A DNA stretch of 52,330 bases, from the NCBI RefSeq assembly GCF_001039355.2, contig NW_019775894.1, forward strand, positions 17,210 through 69,539, given 5' to 3'. Position numbers and translations under genes: made by a program. The notes under the pieces are model-generated. The model ran no database searches and was not told the origin of the DNA. It saw only the letters and a program-made list of their open reading frames with translations. Below are positions 34,801 through 44,612 of this stretch, one piece after another (the first letter of the stretch is position 1; each line of letters begins with the position of its first letter). This DNA comes from Lingula anatina (lineage: Eukaryota > Brachiopoda > Lingulata > Lingulida > Lingulidae).

Positions 34801-36911
34801 TGTTGTATAGTGCTTCACCAATATAGTTGTGCACTTCTGCTATTTCAATCGGTTGACCTTCAAAATATATGGTTATTTCTCCCTCATTTGACTGAAAAAT
34901 TGATAGAGCTTCTTGGTACAGAAATAGAACTTCGAATGCATTTGCAATCATTTTTAGGACATTGAGATTGATTTTTTTCTGTTCTGTGTCAGAAGTGCAA
35001 AGTTCCATTTTTAGCAAGGTGGAAGTCATGTTTAAATGGGGCACCAGTTTTGACATATTTTCAAGTTGTGAAACTCCAAACTTATGCACAATGTATAGCT
35101 GGAGCATAAGCCTTATGTAATAATCACAGTATTTCTTTCGTGTCTGAGAGATTTCATTGCTGTCAGTTTGTGCAAGAAACTCTGCATACTCTTTCATCAA
35201 AGGATGCATATCATAGGTATTTTGGACCAAATTCAAAAGTGACTTATTGCTAAGACTGTCTAGAACAGATTCACATTCATCTTCATCCATCTCCAAAATC
35301 TCTGAGACTTCTACTGAATTGAATGCAACAGGAAATATATGCAGTCCCCTAAACACCTTTTTCTCTGTGTCATTCAGTGTTTCGTAAGACATCTCTAAGC
35401 AGGTAAGCATACCTTGAGATGCTGGAATGTTAGGTAACTGAAGAGAGGGGAGGACCTTTATGCGTTTCATTTTCTCTAACACTTTATGTACTGTTTTGAG
35501 CTTGATCTGGGCAGCTGCTAATTTTAATGCAAGGGGACTGTGGCCACATCTCTCTGATATTTCACCTAAAGCTTCTGTTTCACTATCTGTGGGGCTGATT
35601 GTATTTCCCCCCCAAAGGACTTCAAGTGAAGATGTTTTATCAAGAGGAGGGATGTCTATAGTAACTTTGGTTTGTGACAGAAGACTGAAGGATTCACGAC
35701 TGGTGCATAAAAGAGTGATATGTTTTGATGAATTCAGGATTTCCTCTAGTAACTGTAGAAACTCTTGCTGGTGTGAATTCAAAACGCTGTCATTATTATC
35801 AAGGATAACGAGAGTGTCTGTTGCTAAATTAGACATAGTTTGTGTGAATTTGTTCTGATAATCGCTGTAAATATCTTTCAAAAACTGATTTGGGTGAAAA
35901 TGCTGCACAAGTGATAATTTAACAGAATCAAGATTTACAACTTTTCTCATATCAATATACAAGACATCTTTTTTGACATCTTTTCTGTGATTTCCAACCT
36001 CAACAGCCATGCTTGTTTTACCTATGCCCCCCATGCCAGTCAGGAGAATGAGTTTTGTGTCATTTTCCACTTGCTGCTGTATTTTCTGCACCAGGTCCAT
36101 TCGTCCTTTCAGCTTTGGAGTTCTACTTGGAAGGTTAGTAGAGATGAGCTCACAAGGTGCTTCTGAAATTGAAAAGTAGACATGCAAGAAAAATCTTTAC
36201 TTTCATGCATAAAAAATTATGTTAAAATTATACTTTTACATAATTTAAGTATTGGAATAGAGGTCTAACAGTCCCTCTTAGCTATAAAGAGCAGTTTCTC
36301 TCACTATTCTTCACTGCACACTTGTTATTTGTTAAATATGTCATACCTGCTGCATGCAATGGATCAGTAAGCAACTTGTCATAGTCATCACTGCTGTAGA
36401 TTTTGGACAGTGATAATAACAAAGCTTTCAATTCTGTAAACTGGGTCTGAAATGCAGCATCTGTGAGACTGGCGCCCCCGTGGGAAAATTCGTTGCGGTG
36501 TTTCTTCACTCTGCCAATCTGGGCCTCCATGGACGTGTCAGTTGTCGGTGGATTCTCCCAACTGCCCTTTGGGTTTAGTGTTGTGATATTTCTTAACAAG
36601 ACTACTGTAAGAGTCACATCTAAGTCCTTCAGTGTCACAGTTGTGGAGGGATTCCCAGAAGGGAATAGAAGCTTCATTTGGCTTGCATTCAAAACTTTCA
36701 TTTTTTTCAACTGTAGCAAAGTTTGATTTGCCTTTTGGTCAGTTAGAATATCAAACAACTTGCCACCATTTGACGGATCAAACAACCCTGGATAAGTTGT
36801 TTGTAACTGTGTACTGAGGACATCTTGAAGCACATCTTGTGACCGATGTATCAGTAGCCCCATACGCATTATGTTTTCAGTCTCATTTCGTGGAATGGCA
36901 GCAGTCGCCAT
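31880..36911 (-). CDS. HEPN-NB-ARC-TPR protein (NLR-like STAND ATPase), 1615 aa
   Basis: Two coding exons, 36911..36347 and 36162..31880, joined in phase 1 (donor GTATGA, acceptor TTTCAATTTCAG). Residues 1-188: DZIP3-like HEPN domain with the R-x4-H motif RNEFSH at 139-144, the signature of HEPN ribonucleases. NB-ARC: P-loop GMGGIGKTS (about 231-239), Walker B LVILDNND (about 306-313), sensor CTSRES, CGHSPLALKL for the GxP motif, a winged-helix segment (CLEMSYETLNDTEKKVF) and MHPLMKEYA at the MHD position. From about residue 635: 23 complete 42-residue TPR repeats of kinesin-light-chain/nephrocystin type (MGEYKEALDYHKKCLEV...GPKHPDTA) plus a partial one. STAND proteins of this build are ligand-gated switches used in animal innate immunity; the TPR array would sense and HEPN would act or recruit. 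The ligand is unknown. Two-repeat cassettes recur, so unequal exchange is shaping the array. Start is CAAAATGGCG after a UTR splice acceptor. Confidence 0.92.
31930..34860 (-). repeat. 126-bp coding tandem repeat (TPR array)
   Basis: About 23 units of 126 bp, each encoding one 42-residue TPR, in one exon with no introns. Higher-order copies are visible: the pair containing SLYGNIGN(V/L)L and EAFHYHKKCLEVMEEV occurs three times (array positions 12-13, 14-15, 19-20). The complementary strand stays open for 61 codons per unit, which creates false plus-strand frames. Confidence 0.95.
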
Positions 36912-37135
36912 TTTGTCTTAGTTCTGGAAAAATATGTCTCAGTGTGAAATAAGGAGGCATTGGTAAAGGTGTTGCTGGCTTTTGTAAACCACCACAAGTA
37001 AGTGGGAAATTTTGCTTGAACACTTAATTAAAAAAGGAAGCCCTTTGTTCATTTTTCTCGTCTTTAGAAAAGTCATACTTATAGTTCTTTGGGAGAGACA
37101 TGGCATATTTTATTTAGGTGGTCCTGAAGTCCTTT
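36912..37135. repeat. Duplicated upstream region of the intact HEPN-NB-ARC-TPR gene
   Basis: Counterpart of 25913..26155, including the minus-strand UTR acceptor. Similarity ends at GGTGGTCCTGAAGTCCTTTT; a 24-bp palindrome follows at once (37140..37163). Confidence 0.75.
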
Positions 37136-37139
37136 TTAT

Positions 37140-37163
37140 GTACAGACACAGATGTGTCTGTAC
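37140..37163. repeat. 24-bp near-perfect palindrome at the duplication edge
   Basis: GTACAGACACA, GA, TGTGTCTGTAC: 11-bp perfect arms with a 2-bp spacer. It lies between the end of the paralogue similarity (about 37135) and the start of the 461-bp repeat (37167). Confidence 0.9.
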
Positions 37164-37166
37164 ATA

Positions 37167-37627
37167 TACCGTACTAGGATTAAGAATGTGTACATTTACC
37201 CCGTGGACCATGTGAAGATTACACTGCGATTAATGCGGTGGAAAATACAATAGAGAGAGTGTATAATGATAGGGTCGCTAAACGATTGTTGATGGCATAT
37301 AGTAACTAACCTAATCCCCTGGTCGCCTGGGTAGCCACGCCCCCTTAGAGTACTTATGTAAACAGACGGTTTCCCGTAGCGAACTATCCTTTTGTTCAAC
37401 AGCTTCGCGCGTGCAGCTGATTATGTATGTACTGACACTAAAGCTATCTGCATATAAATTTGTGCTAGCTGTTATTTGATTTATTCTGCTGTGTCGGATG
37501 TTGTGTATCAGCCCACTGGTTCGTTGACTTATTTTTTTCTGAAGATTGGTGGTGCAGATTTTGAGTGCTTAATTATTTACCCTCCTTCTAACAAGAGAAA
37601 GGGGAAGGGAGATAAAAAGAGAGAGTG
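37167..37627 (+). repeat. 461-bp repeat family, copy 1 (forward)
   Basis: Runs from TACCGTACTAGGATTAAGAA to GATAAAAAGAGAGAGTG. It has two inverted relatives at 38344..38804 and 38979..39437. All copies keep an open stretch in one frame (…PTGSLTYFFLKIGGADFE…NKRKGKGDKKRE) and another on the opposite strand (MNKRIVRYG…RGRGYPGDQG). A GC-box-like CCACGCCCCC lies in the middle. No terminal inverted repeat is visible. It could be a non-autonomous element, or a duplicated promoter plus first exon. Confidence 0.8.
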
Positions 37628-38343
37628 CCTTAGATCGTCAGTGTGTGCAACAACAAGTGACGCAAAAACGGCAAATTGTTAGCAAAGAGGCGTGTGTTTG
37701 TTTATGGGGGGTGGGGGGGGGGGCAGCTAGTGATATTTTATATGTGTAGTTGGATAAAATAAAATTGTCCAGAATAGCGTACGTACAGTTTTGAGAAGTT
37801 GAATATGAAAACATTTTCGACAAATAATAAAAATATTCAGAAATGTTTAGAAAATTAAACAGTTACTCTGGCGGCTTTCCGTCATTGCTATGAATCTGAC
37901 ATCGAATTTAGTCCAAAATATTAGTAAATTCAGAATAACTAGCTAAAACGTAAATTGCCATAATTTGTCAGATAATCAAAAATACCGGTGATCCACGCGG
38001 AGGGTACGCTTTCCTGAAGGTGGCGGCGACGAACGGCGACGATATTTTTCTGAACAGTGAACCTTTATTAGTTACAAAAAGCCCCCTTTTCAACAGGCGC
38101 GTTTTATTAATTACTTTATGTCACAAAGTTAATTTATACAGGCAAAACTTTATTCAAGGAAATAGTTTCACGAAATGAACGAGAGTAAAATATAAGTCAG
38201 CACAAATATAAGTCATACAACAATGAGTCATGTTATGGATCATGTTATGGGCCATGTCGGATTATAATGGCATACCTTGATGCAAAACAGTCTATCATTT
38301 TTTTATTTAATGTAATGTATTACTCATTACCCATTTCATTTGA
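37628..38343. other. No gene recognised
   Basis: Single-copy spacer between the inverted copies of the 461-bp repeat. It contains a G-run near 37706..37722 and a GGTGGCGGCGACGAACGGCGAC stretch near 38018..38041 that is much more GC-rich than its surroundings. No open frame is worth reporting. Confidence 0.5.
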
Positions 38344-38804
38344 CACTCTCTCTTTTTATCTCCCCTCCCCTTTCTCTTGTTAGAAGGAGGGTAAATAATT
38401 AAGCACTCAAAATCTGCATCACCAATCTTCAGAAAAAAATAAGTCAACGAACCAGTGGGCTGATACACAACATCCGACACAGCAGAATGAATCAAATAAC
38501 AGCTAGCACAAATTTCTATGCAGATAGCTATAGTGTCACTACATCCATAATCAGCTGCACGCGCGAAGCTGTTGAACAAAAGGATAGTTCGCTACGGGAG
38601 ACCGTTTGTTTACATAAGTACTTTAAGGGGGCGTGGCTACCCAGGCGACCAGGGGATTAGGCTAGTTACTATATGCCGTCAACAATCGTTTAGCGACCCT
38701 ATCATCATACACTCTCTCTATTGTATTTTCCACCGCATTAATCGCAGTGTAATCTTCACATGGTCCACGGGGTAAATGTACACATTCTTAATCCTAGTAC
38801 GGTA
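38344..38804 (-). repeat. 461-bp repeat family, copy 2 (inverted)
   Basis: Reverse-orientation copy of 37167..37627 with scattered substitutions and the same end points (CACTCTCTCTTTTTATC to CCTAGTACGGTATA). With copy 1 it forms an inverted pair separated by about 0.7 kb. Confidence 0.8.
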
Positions 38805-38978
38805 TATACAGCACCGATAACACGATAAGTGGAAAACCATTTTACCTTTTGACTTGAAACTTACAGAACAGATGAATATTTATAATACGCAGGTCAAGTT
38901 AAAAAATCAGCATGATTGGGCCATTTTGAGGGAATTTATGCTGTTTTTTTCACTATTTTCAATATAAATGCAACACTN

Positions 38979-39437
38979 CTCTCTCTTTTTATCTCCCTTC
39001 CCCTTTCTCTTGTTAGAAGGAGGGTAAATAATTAAGAACTCAAAATCTGCACCACCAATCTTCAGAAAAACATAAGTCAACGAACCAGTGGGCTGATCCA
39101 CAACATCCGACACAGCAGAATGAATGAAATAACAGCTAGCACAAATTTATATGCAGTTAGCTATAGTGTCACTACATACATAATCAGCTGCACGCGCAAA
39201 GCTGTTGAACAAAAGGATAGTTCGCTACGGGAGACCGTTTGTTTACATAAGTACTCTAAGGGGGCGTGGCTACCCAGGCGACCAGGGGATTAGGCTAGTT
39301 ACAATATGCCGTCAACAATCGTTTAGCGACCCTTTCATTATACACTCTCTCTATTGTATTTTCCACCGCATTAATCGCAGTGTAATCTTCAAATGGTCCA
39401 CGGGCTAAATGTACACATTCTTAATCCTAGTACGGTA
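38979..39437 (-). repeat. 461-bp repeat family, copy 3, starting at a single N
   Basis: Begins directly after the N at 38978 and is in direct orientation with copy 2. Because it starts at the join, it may be an unmerged allelic copy of copy 2 rather than a third locus, although the flanks at the CCTAGTACGGTA end differ (ATATACAGC versus GTAGCATTT). Confidence 0.7.
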
Positions 39438-41428
39438 GTAGCATTTTACTGTTTTGACTATTTGTTTACTCCTACTTTGATTCGTTTTATCTATGCTCAG
39501 AATAAACATGTCAAAATGCTAGGGTCAAAATAGCCTGCCATTTTTTCCTTCAGCAACATGAAGGAAGATGAAAGGCAAAGTAAAGGGAAATGAAGAATTG
39601 CAGCTAGCTTTAATTATATGTTGGTCAAAATATACCCGTAACGTGTAAACGGTAACTCTCGGTATAGAAAGTGTATTTTAAAAGTCAAAACAAGTCACAT
39701 AAAGATTGTAAAGGTTACTTATTCGTCGTAAAAGTTTTCGCCTCTTTCAGGCTCTTCAGACAAAAACATGTTATACAGACTTGACATTTAATATATAATA
39801 TTTTTCCTAAATCACATTTAATCAGTTTTTTTTTTCTATTTTGCTGACTGATAAAAGAAAATAAGGATTAAAATCGTGTTTTAAAAACTTCTGATAATCT
39901 GTTCGATGTCATTGTGACCTCAGTTCATTAACTGAATTCGCCAGTGAAGCAAACAAAAATGTACTGCCTATTTTGAGTCATGCGAAAGCCATTGAAAATG
40001 ATATTTTTGATCTCCATATTTTCCAAATTATCGTCTTTAAAAGAGTTACACGCCACACAAAAGCCCTTCATGTTAGTTTTTAGTCACAGTAATGGTCGCT
40101 GTTACGCTGGACCTCATCTTGCTGCTACCAGAGGTTTCAAGTGGCAAGGCATTCCTTAGGATTGGTTTTTAGAGTTTAATCTGGAATAAAATTCCAGGCA
40201 CCGGATAAACTTGTCCAATTTGGTTCAGTTTTGTCGCAGGACTTGCAGGCCGTTAATTTGGAGAATAATGACCTACCCACACATTGTGTATGTGATTCAA
40301 ATATGGCGATTTTGATGACCAGGGTAGCTGCTCTTTCCCTTGGTTCTGTAAGTTATCTGCTATTAAAAGTGCTCTGTGTGAATCGGTAATCCCATCGTGC
40401 AACCTAAAATTGTTCCTAAGGTGCCCCCTATCAAATGAAGGCCAAGTGGTTCCCAGGGTATTCCTTTATTTGATCTGGTTCAGGTTTTCATCGATGACTT
40501 CCATTAGTGTTTTGGCACCAATGTGGTATCTACACCAAATACTGACGCTGTCAATGACCCTAGTCACTTAATGTGTACCACACGCCTTGTCGTGGGCCTC
40601 TTCAGGATGTCTGTAAACTCTGTTTTGACCAGTTTAGCAGTACGTGTTAAATCTGACCTCAATAAAGAAAGCCACGCAGTTTCAGTGTTCTACACAGAAA
40701 CGGACACGGTCCCCAATTCATTCGAGAAATAGACTACGCTGTTTTGCTGTTTACAGTGACTTGCTCAGAGGTCGCCTGATATCCTAACCTGCTGAAACAA
40801 TTTTGGTGTTCGTTAAGAGCCTTGAAAAACGCGTTTTGGTGACAATTTGCCCCTCATTCAAAACGGACTAGGTGGTTTTGGTTTCATTGCAGCAGCATAT
40901 CCTGAAGGACAATGAGTATTGTACTTTGGTGGTAAGATGTCGATACATTGGGCGTGGTCTCTGTGTAGGCGCATTAGTCTGGGCATAACTCTATAAAACT
41001 GTGCAGACCATTCCGTTTGACACAATAATCTGTCTGGCAATGTCTGTCCTTTTTGCGCTATTCTGGCACAGCTTACCAAATTCATAAAACAGTGCTTAGC
41101 TCAAACTGCACTGCAAAACCGACCACTTGCATGCAATTTTTCAAATTCTTCGATACAGTAGTTGCCGCCATATGGATACTTTTTTTACAGAACCATGCTT
41201 CATCAAAGCCAAGCTTTGACCAGCCCAAAGGAGCCCTAGCCAATTACATCACTGCACATTACTCAATACAGCAGTGAAACAGACTTGGTAGTCAGTTAAT
41301 TGATAGCGACACACCTGACTTTATACGTCTCCAGTCAGATATCTTATGTGAGATCTGATTTTTTTTAAAAGAACGCATTTTACCTAGATATACCTTTAAA
41401 ACTGAAATATTCCATATAAAATGTCAAG

Positions 41429-41432
<4 letters not shown>
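39438..41432. other. No gene recognised
   Basis: The part from 40080 to 41280 is less AT-rich than its surroundings and has several medium open frames on both strands (40523..40732 plus, 40858..41085 minus, 41053..41277 plus). None shows a family motif, and extending them meets stops. It may be a decayed transposable element or gene. I see no RNA gene here. Confidence 0.45.

Positions 41433-41524
<92 letters not shown>
41433..41524. repeat. (TA)46 microsatellite
   Basis: 92 bp of uninterrupted TA directly upstream of the transmembrane exon that starts near 41608. Confidence 0.95.
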
Positions 41525-41526
<2 letters not shown>

Positions 41527-41609
41527 TAGAATGAATTATCTGACGCTCTTTCGATGTTGTGCAATGGTGTACTTGGAATAAATGGCGACGTTATTCTTAC
41601 TTTTCAGGT

Positions 41610-42419
41610 ATGGAATGTTCTATCTTCGCCTTATTGGTCTTACTTGTCGCATCGGTATTGCTTCGCCTATGCTCAATTCCAAGATTTAAGAAGGATGCCA
41701 TCGACTTTGTTCAGCTTCTACAAAGGCGTCGTTTTTTAACGACATTTGTTCTCTTCGCGTGGTGCTTTAAACACTACTATATTGTTGCAGCAGCGCTTTT
41801 TTGGTACATAACCGACTTGTTTTTAGACTGTTACAATAGAAACGGATTCGCCTATTTTCTTATCGTCCCTTACTTACACTGGAAACTTTACCGGAAAGTA
41901 ATGTCATTTTTTAACCAAAGGCAACAAGAGCCAAAAGGTGATCATCGCCTGTGCAAAAAGAAAAAGCGAGTCTCTCCTCAAAATAAGAAAATGAGAATAA
42001 AACGCCGTAGTCTGAAGCCAAGGCGTTTCGTGCGAGCCCAATGGGAAATGGTTTCCCGTGGAAAGAACGGTTCTGTGTTTGGTGCCCTAGCCCCTAGCAG
42101 AGAAAGAGACCAAGCTATGCTTGAAGACACAGGTGAGTCAAATGTAACCGACCTGCAAGAAGAACCACTTAATTCAACAGCGACAAACGAAAGCTTCCCG
42201 CCGGACCAAGCAGAAGCTCAAGTGCAAACCGAAAGGCCACCAATAGAGGGGAGAAATGAAGACGAAACTTCCCAACACGAAGACAACGAAACACATAGTG
42301 GCATTGTATTTGGGCCAGCTCAAAGCACCGTGAATTTATGTTACCAAACCGAGGTAACGCGTGCGTTGGAGAATCCTTACATTCCCGGACTTGTTGAAAA
42401 AAGTATTAAAGGTAAATAA
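41610..42419 (+). CDS. Multi-transmembrane N-terminal exon, possible prodomain of the downstream caspase
   Basis: The open frame starts MECSIFALLVLLVASVLL, right after a strong acceptor (TTCTTACTTTTCAG, ending 41607). The first ~100 residues hold about three hydrophobic helices (about 4-20, 43-55, 58-76) and possibly a fourth (FAYFLIVPYL). A very basic stretch follows (KKKKRVSPQNKKMRIKRRS), then an acidic, Asn/Thr-rich tail. At 42411/42412 there is a donor (AAAG/GTAAAT) whose phase (1) matches the acceptor at 44612 of the first caspase exon. Joined, the product is a 570-aa membrane-anchored caspase. The alternative is a stand-alone 269-aa protein: a stop (42417..42419) and an overlapping AATAAA (42418..42423) follow the donor at once. 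I do not recognise the family. Confidence 0.5.
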   Translation: MECSIFALLVLLVASVLLRLCSIPRFKKDAIDFVQLLQRRRFLTTFVLFAWCFKHYYIVAAALFWYITDLFLDCYNRNGFAYFLIVPYLHWKLYRKVMSFFNQRQQEPKGDHRLCKKKKRVSPQNKKMRIKRRSLKPRRFVRAQWEMVSRGKNGSVFGALAPSRERDQAMLEDTGESNVTDLQEEPLNSTATNESFPPDQAEAQVQTERPPIEGRNEDETSQHEDNETHSGIVFGPAQSTVNLCYQTEVTRALENPYIPGLVEKSIKGK

Positions 42420-42551
42420 TAAACGTCACACACATACACATGTGTAATCAAATTCACCCCCCTTCATTCTGGCTTTAAGGGATGTTATATGTATTAATTA
42501 GTTTTAGTTTATAAGAATCTCTGTTTAAAAACGCATGGTCTTGTAGTCCGT

Positions 42552-42557
42552 CCCTCT

Positions 42558-42592
<35 letters not shown>
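42552..42592. repeat. (CT)n microsatellite
   Basis: CT dinucleotide run of about 40 bp in the intron, or flank, after the transmembrane exon. Confidence 0.93.
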
Positions 42593-42595
<3 letters not shown>

Positions 42596-42686
42596 GCATA
42601 GGACTGTTGGCCGGAGTGTGGGAATGAATCAAAGACGACTGCGTTAACATGAAATACCATTCTCCTCTGAATACTGTACAACACTG

Positions 42687-44328
42687 TTCAAAAAGGTTGT
42701 CTCCCTCTCCCAATTCCATGTACTTTTTTTTTACAAATGATCACCTTACGGTTGTAAATTGTTCTAAATAGTGCTTTTATTCCAGATACCATGTCTAACA
42801 TGATAAATTGTTCAAAAAGTACAAAATAATGGTGAAAATATACACATTTTATACCATTTAGTCAAATTTATAGCAGGTACCCCCTCAAATCCAATGTTTC
42901 ACTGTGATTTCTACAGCTGTAAAGGAATGTCCGTTGAATTGAAAAAAAAAATAAATAAATAAACGCCATCAAATGTCACCAAATTTACACATAAGTAGCA
43001 TTAGGATGTGTTCGTTAAAAGTCACATGCCTAATATTGTGTGGGTCTACCGCGTACTGGAATTATCTATATAGGCGGTGCGACAAGCCTTCAACAAGGGT
43101 AACAATTCTGTTAAGTTGGAAATTGGTCCATTCTTACCGAACAGCTTGGGAGAGTTGGTCCTCGTTTTTGTGAGGTTGGTTCGATCTCCTCTACATTACA
43201 CACTCCAATTCATGTCAGAGGTGATTAGTAAGGTTAATATCAGGGCTCAAAGATGTCAGCTCCATTCTTAGAACATTGTGCTTCTACAACATATCACTTG
43301 CCAGGCGAGAGGTGTGAACAAGTGTGCTGTCCTGGTGAAGCCTTGAGGTAACCCCAAAGTCAGTTCTTGAAGATGGAGTGAGATATCAGCTGAGAAAGAT
43401 ACGTTCAGTAAACCCACAGGGACCTGAACCTGGCCACCCATCACTGGAAGGAAGTTGGTTTTGCTGCAGAAACAAGTTATTTCTTGCATCCCATCGATGG
43501 TCCATAGACATGTTGAAAAATGCCCCTTGGAATGGTGTGTGCAGGATAGTATCACCTGAGGTATGAGATCAGTCGCCGTTTGGAGAACATTCCAATCCCG
43601 TGGTATTAGTACATTGTTCCTTCTAGAACAAAACATAACTGGGGAATTTTACTGAACATTCTCAACAGATAACTCACTTCATTTGCAAGAGGTGACTTTA
43701 GGAATGCTACCGGCTTCATTGTGACAACGCACTTGCTCACAGCTCTCGTCTGGCAAGTGGTTTGTTGCAGAAACACATGGCTCTGAGGATGGGACAACCC
43801 TCTTTAAGCTCTGATATTAATCCTACTGAGCACCTGTGGCATTGATTGTAATTAATTGTAGAGGAGAACCAGTTTCCAAAAAATCTGTTCCAATTCCTCC
43901 AATGGATTGACAATATCCCACAAAACAGAACTATTACCCTTGTTGAAAGCTTGTCGCACCACCAACAGGAGATAATTGCAGTACGCGGTAGACACACACA
44001 ATGTTAGGCACGTGACCTTTAACGAGCACATTCTGATGGCAATTGTGTGCCAGTTTGGTGACATTTGATGTTTTTTCTTTCTTTTTTTAGACATTTCTTT
44101 GCATCTGTGGAAATCACAGTGAAACATTGGATTTGAGGGGGCACCTGTTATAAATTTGACAATGGTACAAAATGTGCATATTTTCACCACTATTTTGTAT
44201 TTTTTAACCATTAATCATGTTAGACATGGTATCTGGAATAAAAAACACCGTTTTTTACAAATTTTCGCCTGTAAGATGACCATTTGTAAATTAAAGTACA
44301 TGGAAAGGGGTGGGACAACCTTTTTGAC
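42687..44328. mobile_element. Foldback element with ~0.6-kb imperfect inverted arms
   Basis: The outer ends GTTCAAAAAGGTTGTC (about 42686) and GACAACCTTTTTGACC (to 44329) are inverted. Similarity continues inward for roughly 600 bp on both sides, for example TATTCCAGATACCATGTCTA (42779 left, inverted near 44221 right), CCCCTCAAATCCAATGTTTC, and GTCTACCGCGTACTG (about 43045 left, inverted near 43990 right). The central 43330..43710 is unpaired. No intact transposase frame is seen. It may derive from two head-to-head copies of one element. It lies between the transmembrane exon and the first caspase exon. Confidence 0.82.
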
Positions 44329-44612
44329 CAATGCTGCATGTAGCAAAACCTTGGCGCACATAATCACCTTATATAAGCATTTAATGCAAAATTGGTGTTC
44401 TCTTCTTAACGTTTTAGAACAACGTCATGATTAAGATTTAAATGAAATCGATTAACGAATGAATATTAAATGATAATTATAATAATAATTTATTCAGCAC
44501 AAAGAAATGGTATACATTTACAGACTCTCTAACTAATACAACATATAAAATAATAACTTAACTGTAACAAACTGTGCTCATCTACGCAGGTATACACCTT
44601 TAAAACAAGCAG

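Noticed and set aside
32008-34965. Repeated 61-aa plus-strand frames opposite the intact TPR array
   Set aside because: Same cause: antisense of a repeated coding unit whose codons happen to lack complementary stops.
40523-41277. Three medium open frames in a less AT-rich region
   Set aside because: No motif is recognised, the frames lie on both strands and extensions hit stops; kept only as an unassigned region.
41554-41609. Upstream in-frame ATG (41559) for the transmembrane exon
   Set aside because: A strong splice acceptor (TTACTTTTCAG) ends at 41607, just before the ATG at 41610 that opens a hydrophobic segment, so the upstream part is probably intron.
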